The position numbers and the translations under genes are program-made. A stretch of DNA of 64,000 nucleotides from positions 171,805-235,804 of the forward strand of contig NZ_JAWRCU010000011.1 of assembly GCF_033542235.1 (NCBI RefSeq), read 5' to 3'. Every line of letters starts with the position of its first letter. Position 1 is the first letter of the stretch. Below the pieces are notes generated by a model. That model searched no databases and was not told where the DNA came from. It saw nothing but the letters and a program-made list of their open reading frames with translations. Source of the stretch: JAWRCU01 sp033542235. Lineage in GTDB: Bacteria; Pseudomonadota; Alphaproteobacteria; Rhizobiales; Rhizobiaceae. This document shows positions 18,035-29,108 of this stretch, one piece after another.

Positions 18035-20180
18035 CGGCGAAGGTCAGCCGCCGGCTCTCCCGCCGACCCTGCAGGAACCCGATCACCGAGCGGCGGAGCC
18101 GGTCCACGAAACGGTCCCATCCTGTTGCGTTGTAAACGGTATCGGCACGAAAGAAGGACGGGCAGAGCACCGCGGCATCTGCCACTTCCCCGCAATTGCC
18201 ACAGCCGACGCAGTTCTGGTCAATATGCGCCACGGGATCGTCGCGCAGCGGGTCGTCGAGGGACTTCACGGAGAGCGATGGGCAGCCGGAGAGCCGCATG
18301 CAGGCATGGTCGCCCGTGCAGACATCCTCGTCGACGCCGAACTTGGGCTTCACCACACGCTCGCCGCCCTTGATCGCCTTGTCGACAAGCGGCTTTTCGC
18401 GGCGCTGACGGTTCAGCATGCATTCGGAGGAGGCGACGATGACCTTTGGCCCGCTCTCTTCGGTGGTCAGCGCCTCTCTCAGCGTGTCCCGCATCTTGCC
18501 GACATCATAGGTGCGGTCGAGCTGGCGCACCCACTTCACGCCCATACCCTTTACCGCTTCTGTGATCGGGTGCCTGGTCGATTTCGAGCGGTTGCTCGCG
18601 CGTGAGGACAAGATGTCCTGCCCGCCGGTCGCGGCGGAGTAGTAGTTGTCGACGATGACGATCACGCCGTCATTCTTATTGAACACCGCATTACCGACCG
18701 ACGAGGTCAGGCCGTTGTGCCAGAAACCGCCGTCGCCGACGAAGGAGATCGACCGCCGCTTAGCTTCTGCCGAGTTGAAGGCCGATGCCGATGCCGGGCC
18801 CAGGCCGTAGCCCATCGTCGTGGCCCCAAGCTCGAATGGCGGCATGATAGAGAAGAGATGGCAGCCGATATCGGAAGCGATGTGATGCTTGCCGAGCTCC
18901 TGCTCGACGAGCTTCGTCGCAGCAAAGATGGGCCGTTCCGGGCAGCCGACGCAGAAGCCGGGCGGCCGGCCCGGCACCACGCCGGCGAGGTCGGGAATGT
19001 CGTGGCCGTTGCCGGCCTTGTTGGGTGCCCTGATCTCGGCCGGCAGCATCTGCGGAGCCTCGGCGCGCAGGAACGCGCCGATGCCGTCGAGCATCACCTG
19101 GCCTGTATACTCGCCTGCCATCGGCAGATATTCCTTACCGACGACGCGTGTGCCGCGCCCCGCCTTGTGCAGCATCGCCGCGAAGGACTGCTCGATATAG
19201 TTCGGCTGCCCCTCCTCGACGACCAGCACCGAATCCTTGCCTTCGCAGAACGACAGGAACTCGTCGTCCACCAGCGGATAGGCGGCGTTCAGCACATAGA
19301 GCGGCACGTCCGTCTCGCCGTAATTGTCGGCGAGCCCCATGCGCTGCAGGGCGCGCACGACCGAATTGTATATGCCGCCCTGCATGACGATGCCGATCTT
19401 GCCGTCTTCGGGTCCGAAGAACTCGTTGATCTTCCTCGAGCGGATGAACTCGACCGCCGCCGGCCAGCGCTTCTCGACCTTCTCCTTCTCGTGCAGGAAG
19501 GAGGCCGGCGGCAGCACGATGCGGCCGGTGTCGCGGCGCGGCGCCGACAGCGCGTCGGCGACCGTCATCGCCGGGCGCTTGTTGGCCTTGGTCGTGAAGC
19601 TGCCATGCACGTGGCAGCAGCGAATGCGCACCAGGAGCATGACCGGGGTGTTCGAGGCTTCCGACAGCTCGAAGCCGTCCTCGACCGCCTTCACGATGGA
19701 CGGCAGGTTGGGCCGCGGATCGAGCAGCCAGACCTGACTCTTCATGGCAAAGGCGTGGCTGCGCTCCTGCATGATCGAGGAGCCCTCGCCATAGTCCTCG
19801 CCGACAATGATCAGCGCGCCGCCGGTCACGCCGCCCGAGGCGAGATTGGCCAGCGCATCGGAGGCGACATTGGTGCCGACCGTCGACTTGAAAGTCGCCG
19901 CGCCGCGGATCGGGTAGTGCACCGAGGCCGCCAGCATGGCGGTCGCGGTGGCTTCCGAGGCACTCGCCTCGAAATGCACCCCGAGCTCGCCCAGAATATC
20001 CTGGGCGTCGGCGAGCACGTCCATCAGATGGCTGATCGGCGCGCCCTGGTACCCGCCGACATAGCCGACACCGCATTCGAGCAGCGCCTTGGTGATGGCG
20101 AGGATCCCCTCGCCGGTGAATGTCTCGCCCGCGCCGAGGCGCAGCTTCTCGACTTCCTTGACGAATGAGCGTTCAGCCAT
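18027..20180 (-). CDS. iorA: Indolepyruvate ferredoxin oxidoreductase subunit alpha
   Basis: A 717-residue thiamine-diphosphate enzyme subunit. The pyrimidine-binding domain is N-terminal (GYQGAPISHLMDVLADA, FEASASEATA); the TPP-binding domain has FVGDGGFWHNGLTSSVGNA and VIVDNYYSAATGGQD; the C-terminal ferredoxin-like domain carries two cysteine clusters, CTGDHACMRLSGCPS and CVGCGNCGEVADAAVLCP. An oxygen-respiring bacterium using this ferredoxin-linked enzyme beside tryptophan and anthranilate genes points to aryl-pyruvate breakdown after transamination. Confidence 0.9.
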   Translation of the reverse strand: MAERSFVKEVEKLRLGAGETFTGEGILAITKALLECGVGYVGGYQGAPISHLMDVLADAQDILGELGVHFEASASEATATAMLAASVHYPIRGAATFKSTVGTNVASDALANLASGGVTGGALIIVGEDYGEGSSIMQERSHAFAMKSQVWLLDPRPNLPSIVKAVEDGFELSEASNTPVMLLVRIRCCHVHGSFTTKANKRPAMTVADALSAPRRDTGRIVLPPASFLHEKEKVEKRWPAAVEFIRSRKINEFFGPEDGKIGIVMQGGIYNSVVRALQRMGLADNYGETDVPLYVLNAAYPLVDDEFLSFCEGKDSVLVVEEGQPNYIEQSFAAMLHKAGRGTRVVGKEYLPMAGEYTGQVMLDGIGAFLRAEAPQMLPAEIRAPNKAGNGHDIPDLAGVVPGRPPGFCVGCPERPIFAATKLVEQELGKHHIASDIGCHLFSIMPPFELGATTMGYGLGPASASAFNSAEAKRRSISFVGDGGFWHNGLTSSVGNAVFNKNDGVIVIVDNYYSAATGGQDILSSRASNRSKSTRHPITEAVKGMGVKWVRQLDRTYDVGKMRDTLREALTTEESGPKVIVASSECMLNRQRREKPLVDKAIKGGERVVKPKFGVDEDVCTGDHACMRLSGCPSLSVKSLDDPLRDDPVAHIDQNCVGCGNCGEVADAAVLCPSFFRADTVYNATGWDRFVDRLRRSVIGFLQGRRESRRLTFADA

Positions 20181-20197
20181 GGGACGCCTCCTCTTTT

Positions 20198-20322
20198 CCT
20201 TCTCCCCGTTTACGGGGAGAAGGTGGCCCGAAGGGCCGGATGAGGGGCGGCGCCAGCCTTGATAGATATGCGCTGCCCCTCATCTGCCTGCCGGCATCTT
20301 CTCCCCGTAAACGGGGAGAAGG
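20198..20322. repeat. Palindromic mosaic repeat, type B
   Basis: A 125-bp element with end hairpins ccttctccccgtttacgggg and its mirror, inner box 'ggcccgaagggcc' and 'gatgaggggcggcgcc'. It separates iorA from the MarR gene on the same strand. Confidence 0.85.
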
Positions 20323-20394
20323 ACGACTGCCGCGTCGGTTTCGCCAACCGGACACGTTTGTCGAAGCAAAAATCTGCGCCATCTCAGCCATCGC

Positions 20395-20874
20395 CTAGAT
20401 GTCGTGCCTGCGGATGTTCGTCAGCATCTTCTGGAGCGTGGCGATCAGCGCCGTATATTCGCGATCGCCGATGCCGTTGAACATCGTCTCGAATTCTTCG
20501 TGCATGAACGGCCAGGCGCGGCCGAACTCGGCGCGCCCCTCGTCGGTCAGGAATACGTGCCTTACACGGCTGTCGGTGACGCCCTGCTCGCGTCGCACGA
20601 GGCCCTGCCCCTCCAGCACGTCCAGCGTGCGCGACAGCGTCGACTGCTCGATCACGGTATAGACCGACAGATCGTTCACCGTCACCCCATCGAGGACCGA
20701 CAGCACGGCGAGAGTCCGAACCTGCGATATGGTAAGCCCATGCTTACGCAACACCTCGCGCAAGCTGGCGTTGTAGCGGCCCATGATGCGGTTCATCAGA
20801 TAGGGCGCAAACTGCTGCAACCCGATCTGACCGAGCGTCGAGATCCGCTGCCGTTTTTCTATCTTCTGCTCCAT
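20395..20874 (-). CDS. MarR family transcriptional regulator
   Basis: A 159-residue winged-helix regulator: LTISQVRTLAVLSVLDG, the recognition helix in EQSTLSRTLDVLEGQGLV, and the wing VTDSRVRHVFLTDEGR. Its ATG directly follows the stop of the PYROXD2-like gene (TAG then ATG, no spacer), so it is made from the same transcript. MarR proteins in such clusters usually respond to an aromatic acid or its CoA ester; here that is inference. Confidence 0.87.
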   Translation of the reverse strand: MEQKIEKRQRISTLGQIGLQQFAPYLMNRIMGRYNASLREVLRKHGLTISQVRTLAVLSVLDGVTVNDLSVYTVIEQSTLSRTLDVLEGQGLVRREQGVTDSRVRHVFLTDEGRAEFGRAWPFMHEEFETMFNGIGDREYTALIATLQKMLTNIRRHDI

Positions 20875-22446
<1,572 letters not shown>

Positions 22447-22504
22447 GGGCGGCTCCGCGACAGGAAGGAGCAGAATCTTGCCCGGAGGTTGGGTGCTCTA
22501 CGTT

Positions 22505-22660
22505 GCCCCCCTCTGTCCTGCCGGACATCTCCCCCGCAAGGGGGGAGATTGGACGGCCGCTTTGATTTCGCCAATCGCCAGCGTTGCAGATTGGCGAAAC
22601 CGTCTATGACAGCCAATCTCCCCCCTTGCGGGGGAGATGTCCGGCAGGACAGAGGGGGGC
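22505..22660. repeat. Palindromic mosaic repeat, type C
   Basis: A 156-bp inverted repeat: arms gcccccctctgtcctgccgg / ccggcaggacagaggggggc, inner arms atctcccccgcaagggggga, and a central 'ttcgccaatcgccagcgttg' box. It lies between two minus-strand genes. Confidence 0.9.
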
Positions 22661-22753
22661 GCGACAGGGCGATAACATTGCCGGCCCTGCCTTTCAGCGC
22701 CTGTGTCAGCGCCGTGCTCCACATGATCTTCTCCCGAAGACCGCTACCTCGCC

Positions 22754-23545
22754 CTACTGCCTCGGCACCAGCGCCAGGGCGCGGATCGGGCTGCCCGTGC
22801 CGTGCTCGATCTTGAGCGGCGCGACGATCAGGATTGCGCCCTTGGGCGGCAGGCGGTCGAGATTGCAGAGGCTGGCCAGGCCATATTTGTTGGCCTTGTG
22901 CATCAGATTGTGCGCCGGGAAGGGCGGGTTCATGCCGCCGGCCAGTCCCGCGTCGGTGCCGATCGTCTCCGAGCCCCAGCCCCTGATGTCCTTGCTGATC
23001 AGATACTCGATCGCCTCGGCTGTCGGGCCGGGCGTGTGGGGGCCGGTCTCGTTGGCGTTCAGGAACTCCTTCTCCGAGTGGTTGCGCTTGTACCAGTCGG
23101 TGCGCATCACCACCCATTCGCCGGCATTGATGGCGCCGTGCTTGGCTTCCCAGGCCTTGATATGATCCACGGTGAGCAGGAAGTCGTGATTGTCGGCCGC
23201 TTCCTTCGAGCAGTCGATCACGTTCACCGGGCCGACGAAATTCTTGACCGGGATCTTGTCGGTCGAACCATCGGCGTAGTCCTTGCCGGTGATCCAATGG
23301 ATCGGCGCATCGAAATGCGTGCCGGAATGCTCGCCGAGCTTCAGCCAGTTCCACGCCCAGAACGGGCCGTTCTTGTCGTAGTTGGAAATGCCATGGATCT
23401 CGACCTTCGGCGTGTCGACGGCGATCTCGGGCGGCAGCTTGATGAGCGGCGTGTCGGGGCCGAGCAGGGCCGTGAGGTCGACGACTTCGATGCCGCCGGA
23501 GAGGAGCTGGCCGGCGAGCTCGCCAAGAAGTTTCTGGGTGTCCAT
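22754..23545 (-). CDS. Cyclase-family metal-dependent hydrolase (kynurenine formamidase/isatin hydrolase fold)
   Basis: A 263-residue protein of the cyclase family (PF04199 type). The metal site HSGTHFDAPIHW is at residues 73-84, with a later HTPGPTAEAIEYL segment and an AHNLMHK segment. Start at MDTQKLL (23545) because a gagggaac ribosome site precedes it; the longer frame adds 14 residues. The fold is shared by bacterial kynurenine formamidase (KynB) and by isatin hydrolase. Both would produce an anthranilate precursor that the plus-strand arm can use. The length, about 50 residues more than typical KynB, fits isatin hydrolase-like members somewhat better; the choice is not decided by the sequence. 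Confidence 0.8.
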   Translation of the reverse strand: MDTQKLLGELAGQLLSGGIEVVDLTALLGPDTPLIKLPPEIAVDTPKVEIHGISNYDKNGPFWAWNWLKLGEHSGTHFDAPIHWITGKDYADGSTDKIPVKNFVGPVNVIDCSKEAADNHDFLLTVDHIKAWEAKHGAINAGEWVVMRTDWYKRNHSEKEFLNANETGPHTPGPTAEAIEYLISKDIRGWGSETIGTDAGLAGGMNPPFPAHNLMHKANKYGLASLCNLDRLPPKGAILIVAPLKIEHGTGSPIRALALVPRQ

Positions 23546-23666
23546 GATCTCTGTTCCCTCTTTATCGAATTCAGATGGGCTCTCCACGGCCCTTTAATCT
23601 CCTACTAGACGAAAACCTATGCATCTGCAATTATCTCTTTAAGCATAAAGGATCGGGTGGGGGCCT

Positions 23667-25241
23667 TTGAGCGAGTTCGACGCCATACTTGTGGGAGCAG
23701 GCCACAACAACCTGGCTTGTGCCGCGCATCTCGCGTCGAAGGGTTGGAAAACGGCGATTTTCGAGAGAAACCCGACGGTCGGCGGCGCAGTCCGCACTGG
23801 TGAATACACGCTCCCTGGCTTCCGCCATGACTTCGGAGCCATGAATCTCAGCCTCTTCGCCGGCTCCGCCTTCCACCGGAAATATGCAAATGAATTGAAG
23901 TTGCATGGGCTGGAACTGGTCCCGGCCGTCGATTGCTTCGCCAGCGCCTTTCCCGACGGCCGCTGGTTTGGCGTCAGCACCGATCTGGAAATGACGGTCG
24001 CGCGCATGGCCGGTTTTTCGAAGGCCGACGCCGAGACCTGGCGCCGTTTTGTGGCGGCATTCCCGGCCGAGGCCGCGCACCTCTTCGCCCTGCTCGGCTT
24101 GCCCATGACGGGCCGCGCTCTTGCGGGCTTCGCCTGGAACGCATGGCGCAAGAAGGGCGCCACCGGTCTGCTCGACATGGCTCGGCTGCTGCTCGCCTCG
24201 CCACGCGAATGGCTGGATGCCAATTTCGAGTCCGCGCATGTCAAGGCGACCCTCGCCACCTGGGGCATGCATCTCGACTTCGCGCCGGACATCGCCGGCG
24301 GCGCGCTATTCCCATATCTTGAATCCATGGTCGATCAGAGCTTCGGCCTGGTTATCGGCAAGGGTGGTGCCGACACGATGATCCGCGCGCTGGAGAAGAT
24401 GATGGCAGCGGCCGGAGGCGAGATTTTCACGCGCGCGGAAGTGGCCGAGATCACCACGGCCGGAGGGAAGGCGACCGGCGTGCGCCTTGCCTCAGGTGAG
24501 ACGCACACGGCAACCAGGGCCGTGATCGCCGGCGTTGCGCCGAGCGCGCTTCCCGGCAAGCTGCTGCCGAAGGGTTCGGGCGATCCGGCCTTCGATACGG
24601 CGATGAAGAAATTCCGCCATGCGCCGGGCACGATGATGATCCACCTCGCGCTCGACGATCTGCCCGACTGGCGCGCCGGCCGCGAGCTCCGGCAATTCGC
24701 CTATGTGCACCTCGCGCCTTCGCTCGACGCCATGGCGCAAGTTTACCAGCAGGCTATTGCGGGCCTACTGCCCGCCGAGCCTGTGCTGGTCGTCGGCCAG
24801 CCGACGGCGATCGATCCCTCGCGCGCGCCGGCCGGAAAGCACGTGCTCTGGGTGCAGGTCCGCGTGCTGCCCGCCGAGATCAAGGCTGACGCGGCAGGCG
24901 AGATCGCGCCTGAGCATTGGGATCAGGTGAAGGAGCGCTATGCCGATCGCGCGCTCCGCATCCTTGAGGGCTACGCTCCCGGCCTGAACTCGAAAATTCT
25001 TGGCCGTGCGGTGTTCTCGCCGATCGACCTCGAACGCGACAATCCGAACCTGGTCGGCGGCGACCAGATCTGCGGCAGCCACCACATGACGCAGCACTTT
25101 CTATTTCGTCCGGCACGCGGCTTTGCCCGCGGCAACACCCCGGTCGAGAAGCTGCACCTTTGCGGGGCAGCCGTCTGGCCGGGTGCGGGGGTCGGGGCAG
25201 GATCGGGCTTCATGCTCGCTCAGCAACTTGGCGGGAGGTAA
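23667..25241 (+). CDS. FAD-dependent oxidoreductase, PYROXD2/phytoene desaturase-like (second copy)
   Basis: A 524-residue flavoprotein related to the minus-strand gene ending at 20875: AILVGAGHNNLACAAHLASK at the N-terminus, ERNPTVGGAVRTGE, and the C-terminal LHLCGAAVWPGAGVGAGSG. Internal blocks match too (VLVVGQPTAIDPSRAPAGKH against ICVGQPHALDPSRCPEGKA). The start is TTG at 23667 behind a gggtggggg ribosome site. It is divergent from the cyclase-family gene with only about 120 bases between them, so both arms may share one control region. Confidence 0.8.
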   Translation: MSEFDAILVGAGHNNLACAAHLASKGWKTAIFERNPTVGGAVRTGEYTLPGFRHDFGAMNLSLFAGSAFHRKYANELKLHGLELVPAVDCFASAFPDGRWFGVSTDLEMTVARMAGFSKADAETWRRFVAAFPAEAAHLFALLGLPMTGRALAGFAWNAWRKKGATGLLDMARLLLASPREWLDANFESAHVKATLATWGMHLDFAPDIAGGALFPYLESMVDQSFGLVIGKGGADTMIRALEKMMAAAGGEIFTRAEVAEITTAGGKATGVRLASGETHTATRAVIAGVAPSALPGKLLPKGSGDPAFDTAMKKFRHAPGTMMIHLALDDLPDWRAGRELRQFAYVHLAPSLDAMAQVYQQAIAGLLPAEPVLVVGQPTAIDPSRAPAGKHVLWVQVRVLPAEIKADAAGEIAPEHWDQVKERYADRALRILEGYAPGLNSKILGRAVFSPIDLERDNPNLVGGDQICGSHHMTQHFLFRPARGFARGNTPVEKLHLCGAAVWPGAGVGAGSGFMLAQQLGGR

Positions 25242-25316
25242 GCGGCGTGCGGGAGGTGCCGTGAAGAGTTTACTTTTTTCGGCCAGTGCGCACTCGCCTT
25301 GAGCATCAGCCATCGA

Positions 25317-25338
25317 CCGAAATAAGTCCGAAATAAGT
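25317..25338. repeat. Tandem 11-bp direct repeat upstream of the ABC importer
   Basis: ccgaaataagt occurs twice in immediate tandem, about 90 bases before the solute-binding protein gene. One helical turn per copy suggests a regulator-binding site; the regulator is unknown. Confidence 0.4.
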
Positions 25339-25424
25339 AATAAAACTGTCCGGAGCGCCAGATCGGAAAGGACCGGCATCTGCGCTTGCTGACCGTCTAA
25401 TCAATAAACGATAGGGGAACTAAG

Positions 25425-26957
25425 ATGAAGCTCAACAGACGTGAACTACTCGGCTACAGCGCCTCGGCTCTCGGCTTGGCGGCGCTCGGCATGCCGCGGC
25501 GTGCGGCCGCTCAGGCTGGCGAACTGACGATTGCCTATAACGTCAACCTGCCGTCCTGGGACCCGACGGTCGGGCCGTCGGCGGTAAACCCGACCATCCA
25601 AGGGCTCTATCAGTCGGTCTTCGACATGTATATCGCCCAGAAGCCCGACCTCTCCTTTGCGCCCGGCCTCATCACCGAATGGGGCTGGAACGACGACCGC
25701 ACCAAGGTCCTGATGACGGTGCGCGAAGGCGTGACCTGGCATGACGGCTCGCCCTTCACACCGGAAGACGTGGTGTGGTCGCTGGAGCGTGCCGGAAAGG
25801 AGGCGACGGGCAACCCTATCCAGTTCGTCTGGAAGAATGTCGGCAACTTCAAAATCGACGGCAACAAGATCACCGGCGACGTCATCCAGTTCGATCCGGT
25901 CCTGTTCAAATGGATGTCCTTCCTCACCGGCTACGTCATGCCGAAGGCCTATTACGAGAAGGTCGGGCCGGAAGGCTTCGAGAAGGCGCCGATCGGCACC
26001 GGGCCGTATATGGTGGAGAAGTTCGAGCAGAACGCCTTCATCCGGCTCAAGGCCAACCCGACCTACTGGGGCGGCAAGCCTGCCTTCGACAATGTCACGA
26101 TCAAGTTCGTCACCGATGCGGCAAGCCGCGTGGCCGAGCTCGAATCCGGCTCGTCGCAAGTGACGCTGGAGATTCCTTACGAGGAATATGATCGGCTGAT
26201 CGCCAAGGACGGGCTCGCCGGCTCGTGCGAGACGATTTCCGACATCGGCATGATCTTCTTCAGCCCCAGGGATGCGATCACCGACGCCAACGTGCGCAAG
26301 GCGGCGGTGATGTCGGTCGACAAAAAGCTGCTCGTCGACCGGCTGCTGCGCGGCTACGGCCTGCCGATCGACACGCTCGAGACCCCGGAATACGCGGCCT
26401 TCGATCCTTCCATCAAGGTCGAATACAATCCCGAGAAGGCGAAGGAATTGCTCAAGGCCTCCGGCTACTCGACCGACAATCCGGCGAAATTCACGATCCA
26501 GACGACCAAGGGCTTCAAGCCCAAGGACTACGAGATGATCCAGGCGATCGTCGGCATGTGGCGCAAGGTCGGCATCGAGGCCAATATCGAGGTCTATGAG
26601 ATTGCCAAGCACTACGAACTGCGCGCCGCCAAGAAGCTGGCGCCGGCGGCCTTCTATAACTGGGGCAATGCGATCGGCGACCCGACCACCTCGACCGGTT
26701 TCGCCATGTTCAGCCCGAGCCCGCACTCAGGATGGTCCAGCAAGGACGTGGACGATGCGATCATGCCGCTCTGGGGCGAGAAGGACGAGGCAAAGCGCAT
26801 CGCCGGCTGGAAGGCCGTCAGCAAGCTGATCGCCGACAACGCCTATGTGCTGCCGCTGCTGCAATATGCGCAGCCGATCGTGCATGCGAAGGGCGTGAAG
26901 GTGGTGCCGCACAAATCCGGCGCGTTGCTGCCGGCGCTGATGACCCCGGCGGCGTAG
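25425..26957 (+). CDS. ABC transporter solute-binding protein (SBP_bac_5, peptide/opine class)
   Basis: A 510-residue periplasmic binding protein of family 5. A Tat-like signal (MKLNRRELLGYSASALG ... RRAAAQA, about 30 residues) precedes the mature protein with WDPTVGPSAVNPTIQG and the family signature PDLSFAPGLITEWGW; FEKAPIGTGPYMVEKFEQ is also typical. It is followed by two permeases and two ATPases, a full Dpp/Opp-type importer. Position in an aromatic catabolic cluster suggests import of the pathway's starting compound or a conjugate of it, which is inference. Confidence 0.88.
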   Translation: MKLNRRELLGYSASALGLAALGMPRRAAAQAGELTIAYNVNLPSWDPTVGPSAVNPTIQGLYQSVFDMYIAQKPDLSFAPGLITEWGWNDDRTKVLMTVREGVTWHDGSPFTPEDVVWSLERAGKEATGNPIQFVWKNVGNFKIDGNKITGDVIQFDPVLFKWMSFLTGYVMPKAYYEKVGPEGFEKAPIGTGPYMVEKFEQNAFIRLKANPTYWGGKPAFDNVTIKFVTDAASRVAELESGSSQVTLEIPYEEYDRLIAKDGLAGSCETISDIGMIFFSPRDAITDANVRKAAVMSVDKKLLVDRLLRGYGLPIDTLETPEYAAFDPSIKVEYNPEKAKELLKASGYSTDNPAKFTIQTTKGFKPKDYEMIQAIVGMWRKVGIEANIEVYEIAKHYELRAAKKLAPAAFYNWGNAIGDPTTSTGFAMFSPSPHSGWSSKDVDDAIMPLWGEKDEAKRIAGWKAVSKLIADNAYVLPLLQYAQPIVHAKGVKVVPHKSGALLPALMTPAA

Positions 26958-26976
26958 AGCCTTCCGTTTTTAGGCT

Positions 26977-27092
26977 GGCGCCGCCCCTCACCCTCACCCT
27001 CTCGCCGTAAGGACGGGGAGAGGGGGGCTGAGACGTTGCCGCCCCCCTCTCCCCGTCCTTACGGGGAGAGGGTAAGGGTGAGGGGCGGCGCC
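26977..27092. repeat. Palindromic mosaic repeat, type A
   Basis: A 116-bp copy with arms ggcgccgcccctcaccct / agggtgaggggcggcgcc and two ctcgccgt/ctccccgt..acggggag hairpins. It lies between the binding-protein and first permease genes, inside a presumed operon. Confidence 0.88.
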
Positions 27093-27127
27093 GTAGTTTG
27101 AAGAACTTGCGCTGCCTGGCTGTCAGC

Positions 27128-28135
27128 ATGATCCTGCAACGCTTCCTCGCCCGCCTGTTCACCATGCTGGTCACCCTGTTCGGTGTGGCTGTCGTGGTTT
27201 TCGTGGTGATCCGCATCGCACCCGGCGACCCGATCGCCATGATGCTGCCGCCCGGCGCAAGCCAGGCCGACATCGACCGTCTGCGCGCGCTCTATGGCCT
27301 CGACAAGTCGCTCATCGAGCAGTTCTTCATCTGGCTATCCGGCGTGCTTCACGGCGATTTCGGCACCTCCATCTCGCTCAGGCAGAACGTTCTCGGCCTG
27401 GTGATGAGCAGGCTGCCGGCGACGCTCGAGCTCTCGATCCTCGCCCTCATCATCGCGCTTGCGGTCGGATTGCCGCTCGCCGTCATCGGCACGCGCGAGC
27501 GCGGCACGGCGGTCGAGGCTGGCATCGACGTCGCCAACGGCGCAGCCCTCTCCATCCCCGATTTCCTGTGGGGGCTGGTGCTCATCCTACTGTTCGGCGT
27601 GCTGTGGCCGGTCTTCGAGATTTCGGGCCGCGTCTCGCCGCGGCTGGAGCTGCCCTTCGTCACGCAGTTCTACCTGTTCGAGAGCATCGTCAGGCTGCGC
27701 TTCGACCTGACGCGCGACCTCATCGGCCACATGTTCATGCCGGCGCTCGCCCTCGCCTTGCCGCTCGCCGCCATCATCTCGCAATTGCTGAAGCAGTCGC
27801 TGAAGGAGCTGATGGGGCTCGACTATGTCGTTCTCGCCCGCGTCAAAGGCTTCTCGGAGACGCAGGTCATCCTCCGCGAGGCGCTGAAGAACGCGGCGCT
27901 GCCGACGCTCACGCTTGTCGGGGTGCAATTCACCTTCCTGATCGGCGGCACCGTCATCGTCGAGCGTCTGTTCTCCTACGAAGGCCTCGGCAACATGGCG
28001 ATCGATGCCGTCGTCAACCGCGACTTGCCGCTGATCCAGGGCATCGTGCTCGTCTTTGCGCTCATCTTCGTGCTGATCAACCTCGTCGTCGACATGATGT
28101 ATGCGCTCCTCAATCCGAGGCTGCGCCATGGCTGA
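27128..28135 (+). CDS. ABC transporter permease (DppB class)
   Basis: A 335-residue inner-membrane permease. N-terminal span LARLFTMLVTLFGVAVVVFVV, then the family segment APGDPIAMMLPPGAS and the EAA loop REALKNAALPTLTLVGVQF. The ATG at 27128 is chosen because an upstream in-frame ATG adds ten residues without a better ribosome site. Overlaps the next permease by 8 bases. Confidence 0.9.
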   Translation: MILQRFLARLFTMLVTLFGVAVVVFVVIRIAPGDPIAMMLPPGASQADIDRLRALYGLDKSLIEQFFIWLSGVLHGDFGTSISLRQNVLGLVMSRLPATLELSILALIIALAVGLPLAVIGTRERGTAVEAGIDVANGAALSIPDFLWGLVLILLFGVLWPVFEISGRVSPRLELPFVTQFYLFESIVRLRFDLTRDLIGHMFMPALALALPLAAIISQLLKQSLKELMGLDYVVLARVKGFSETQVILREALKNAALPTLTLVGVQFTFLIGGTVIVERLFSYEGLGNMAIDAVVNRDLPLIQGIVLVFALIFVLINLVVDMMYALLNPRLRHG

Positions 28136-28976
28136 AGCGCGCTTCGTCGCCCGTAAGGCTAATGCACGCATCTGGCTCGCGGGCGGCTGGCTGCTCCTTG
28201 CCCTCCTCGCAGCGATCTTCGCTCCGCTGGTGGCGCCGCAGGACCCGCTCGCACAGGACCTGATGCTCGAGCGCCTACCGCCTTTCTGGCTGCAGGGCGC
28301 GGAACCCGGCTATTGGCTGGGCACAGACAGCCTCGGCCGCGACCTCCTCTCGCGCCTTGTCTATGGCGGACGCATCGCCTTCATCGTCGCCTTCGCGGCC
28401 GCGACCGCCGCCTGCCTGGTCGGCTCCGTGCTGGGCCTGATCGCAGGCTACTTCGGCGGCTGGGCCGACCGCATCGTGTCGCGCATCGTCGATATCTGGA
28501 TGGCATTTCCGCCGGTCCTCTTCGCCATTCTCCTGGTCGCCGTGCTTGGCACGGGGCTCGGCTCGGTGATCGTGGCGATCGCCGTGATCGACTGGACACG
28601 GTTCTGCCGAGTGGTGCGGGCCGAAGCCATGAGCCAGTCCCGCATGGATTATGTCGAGAATGCCCGCATCGCCGGCTTCGGCCGGCTCGACATCATGCTG
28701 CGCGAGGTATTGCCCAACGTGCTGCCCTCCATCATCGCGCTATTGTCGCTGGAGATGGGCATCGCCGTCATCGTCGAGGCGATCCTGTCTTTCGTGAACC
28801 TCTCCATCTCGACGGACGACCCGACCTGGGGCGGCATCATCGCCGAAGGCCGCCTTTCCATCCATCAGGCCTGGTGGGTACTGGTCTTCCCGCTGATCAC
28901 GCTGTTCCTCACCGTGCTCTCGTTCAGCCAGTTCGGCGAAGGGCTGAAGGCGCGTTTCGACCCGGTGCTGAGATGA
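28128..28976 (+). CDS. ABC transporter permease (DppC class)
   Basis: A 282-residue permease partner: N-terminal span GGWLLLALLAAIFAPLVAP, the DppC signature WLGTDSLGRDLLSRLVYG, and the EAA loop REVLPNVLPSIIALLSLEMG. It begins inside the end of the preceding permease gene, which argues for co-translation of the heterodimer. Confidence 0.9.
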   Translation: MAEARFVARKANARIWLAGGWLLLALLAAIFAPLVAPQDPLAQDLMLERLPPFWLQGAEPGYWLGTDSLGRDLLSRLVYGGRIAFIVAFAAATAACLVGSVLGLIAGYFGGWADRIVSRIVDIWMAFPPVLFAILLVAVLGTGLGSVIVAIAVIDWTRFCRVVRAEAMSQSRMDYVENARIAGFGRLDIMLREVLPNVLPSIIALLSLEMGIAVIVEAILSFVNLSISTDDPTWGGIIAEGRLSIHQAWWVLVFPLITLFLTVLSFSQFGEGLKARFDPVLR

Positions 28977-29108
28977 GTGGGCCTACCCTCACGCTTCGCA
29001 TGCCCCCTCCACCGCCTTGCGCCTTCGCCATCGAGGGTTCGGCGGACACGTCGGCGGTCCGCCTCCTCCGTTTAGGGCAGAGGAGTTCGATGTGGCGCGG
29101 CGCCGGTG

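Noticed and set aside
18717..20168. 483-aa plus-strand ORF opposite iorA
   Set aside because: Arg/His-rich shadow of iorA codon structure with no motifs.
25242..25424. A riboswitch before the importer operon
   Set aside because: No convincing stem architecture apart from the 11-bp tandem repeat.
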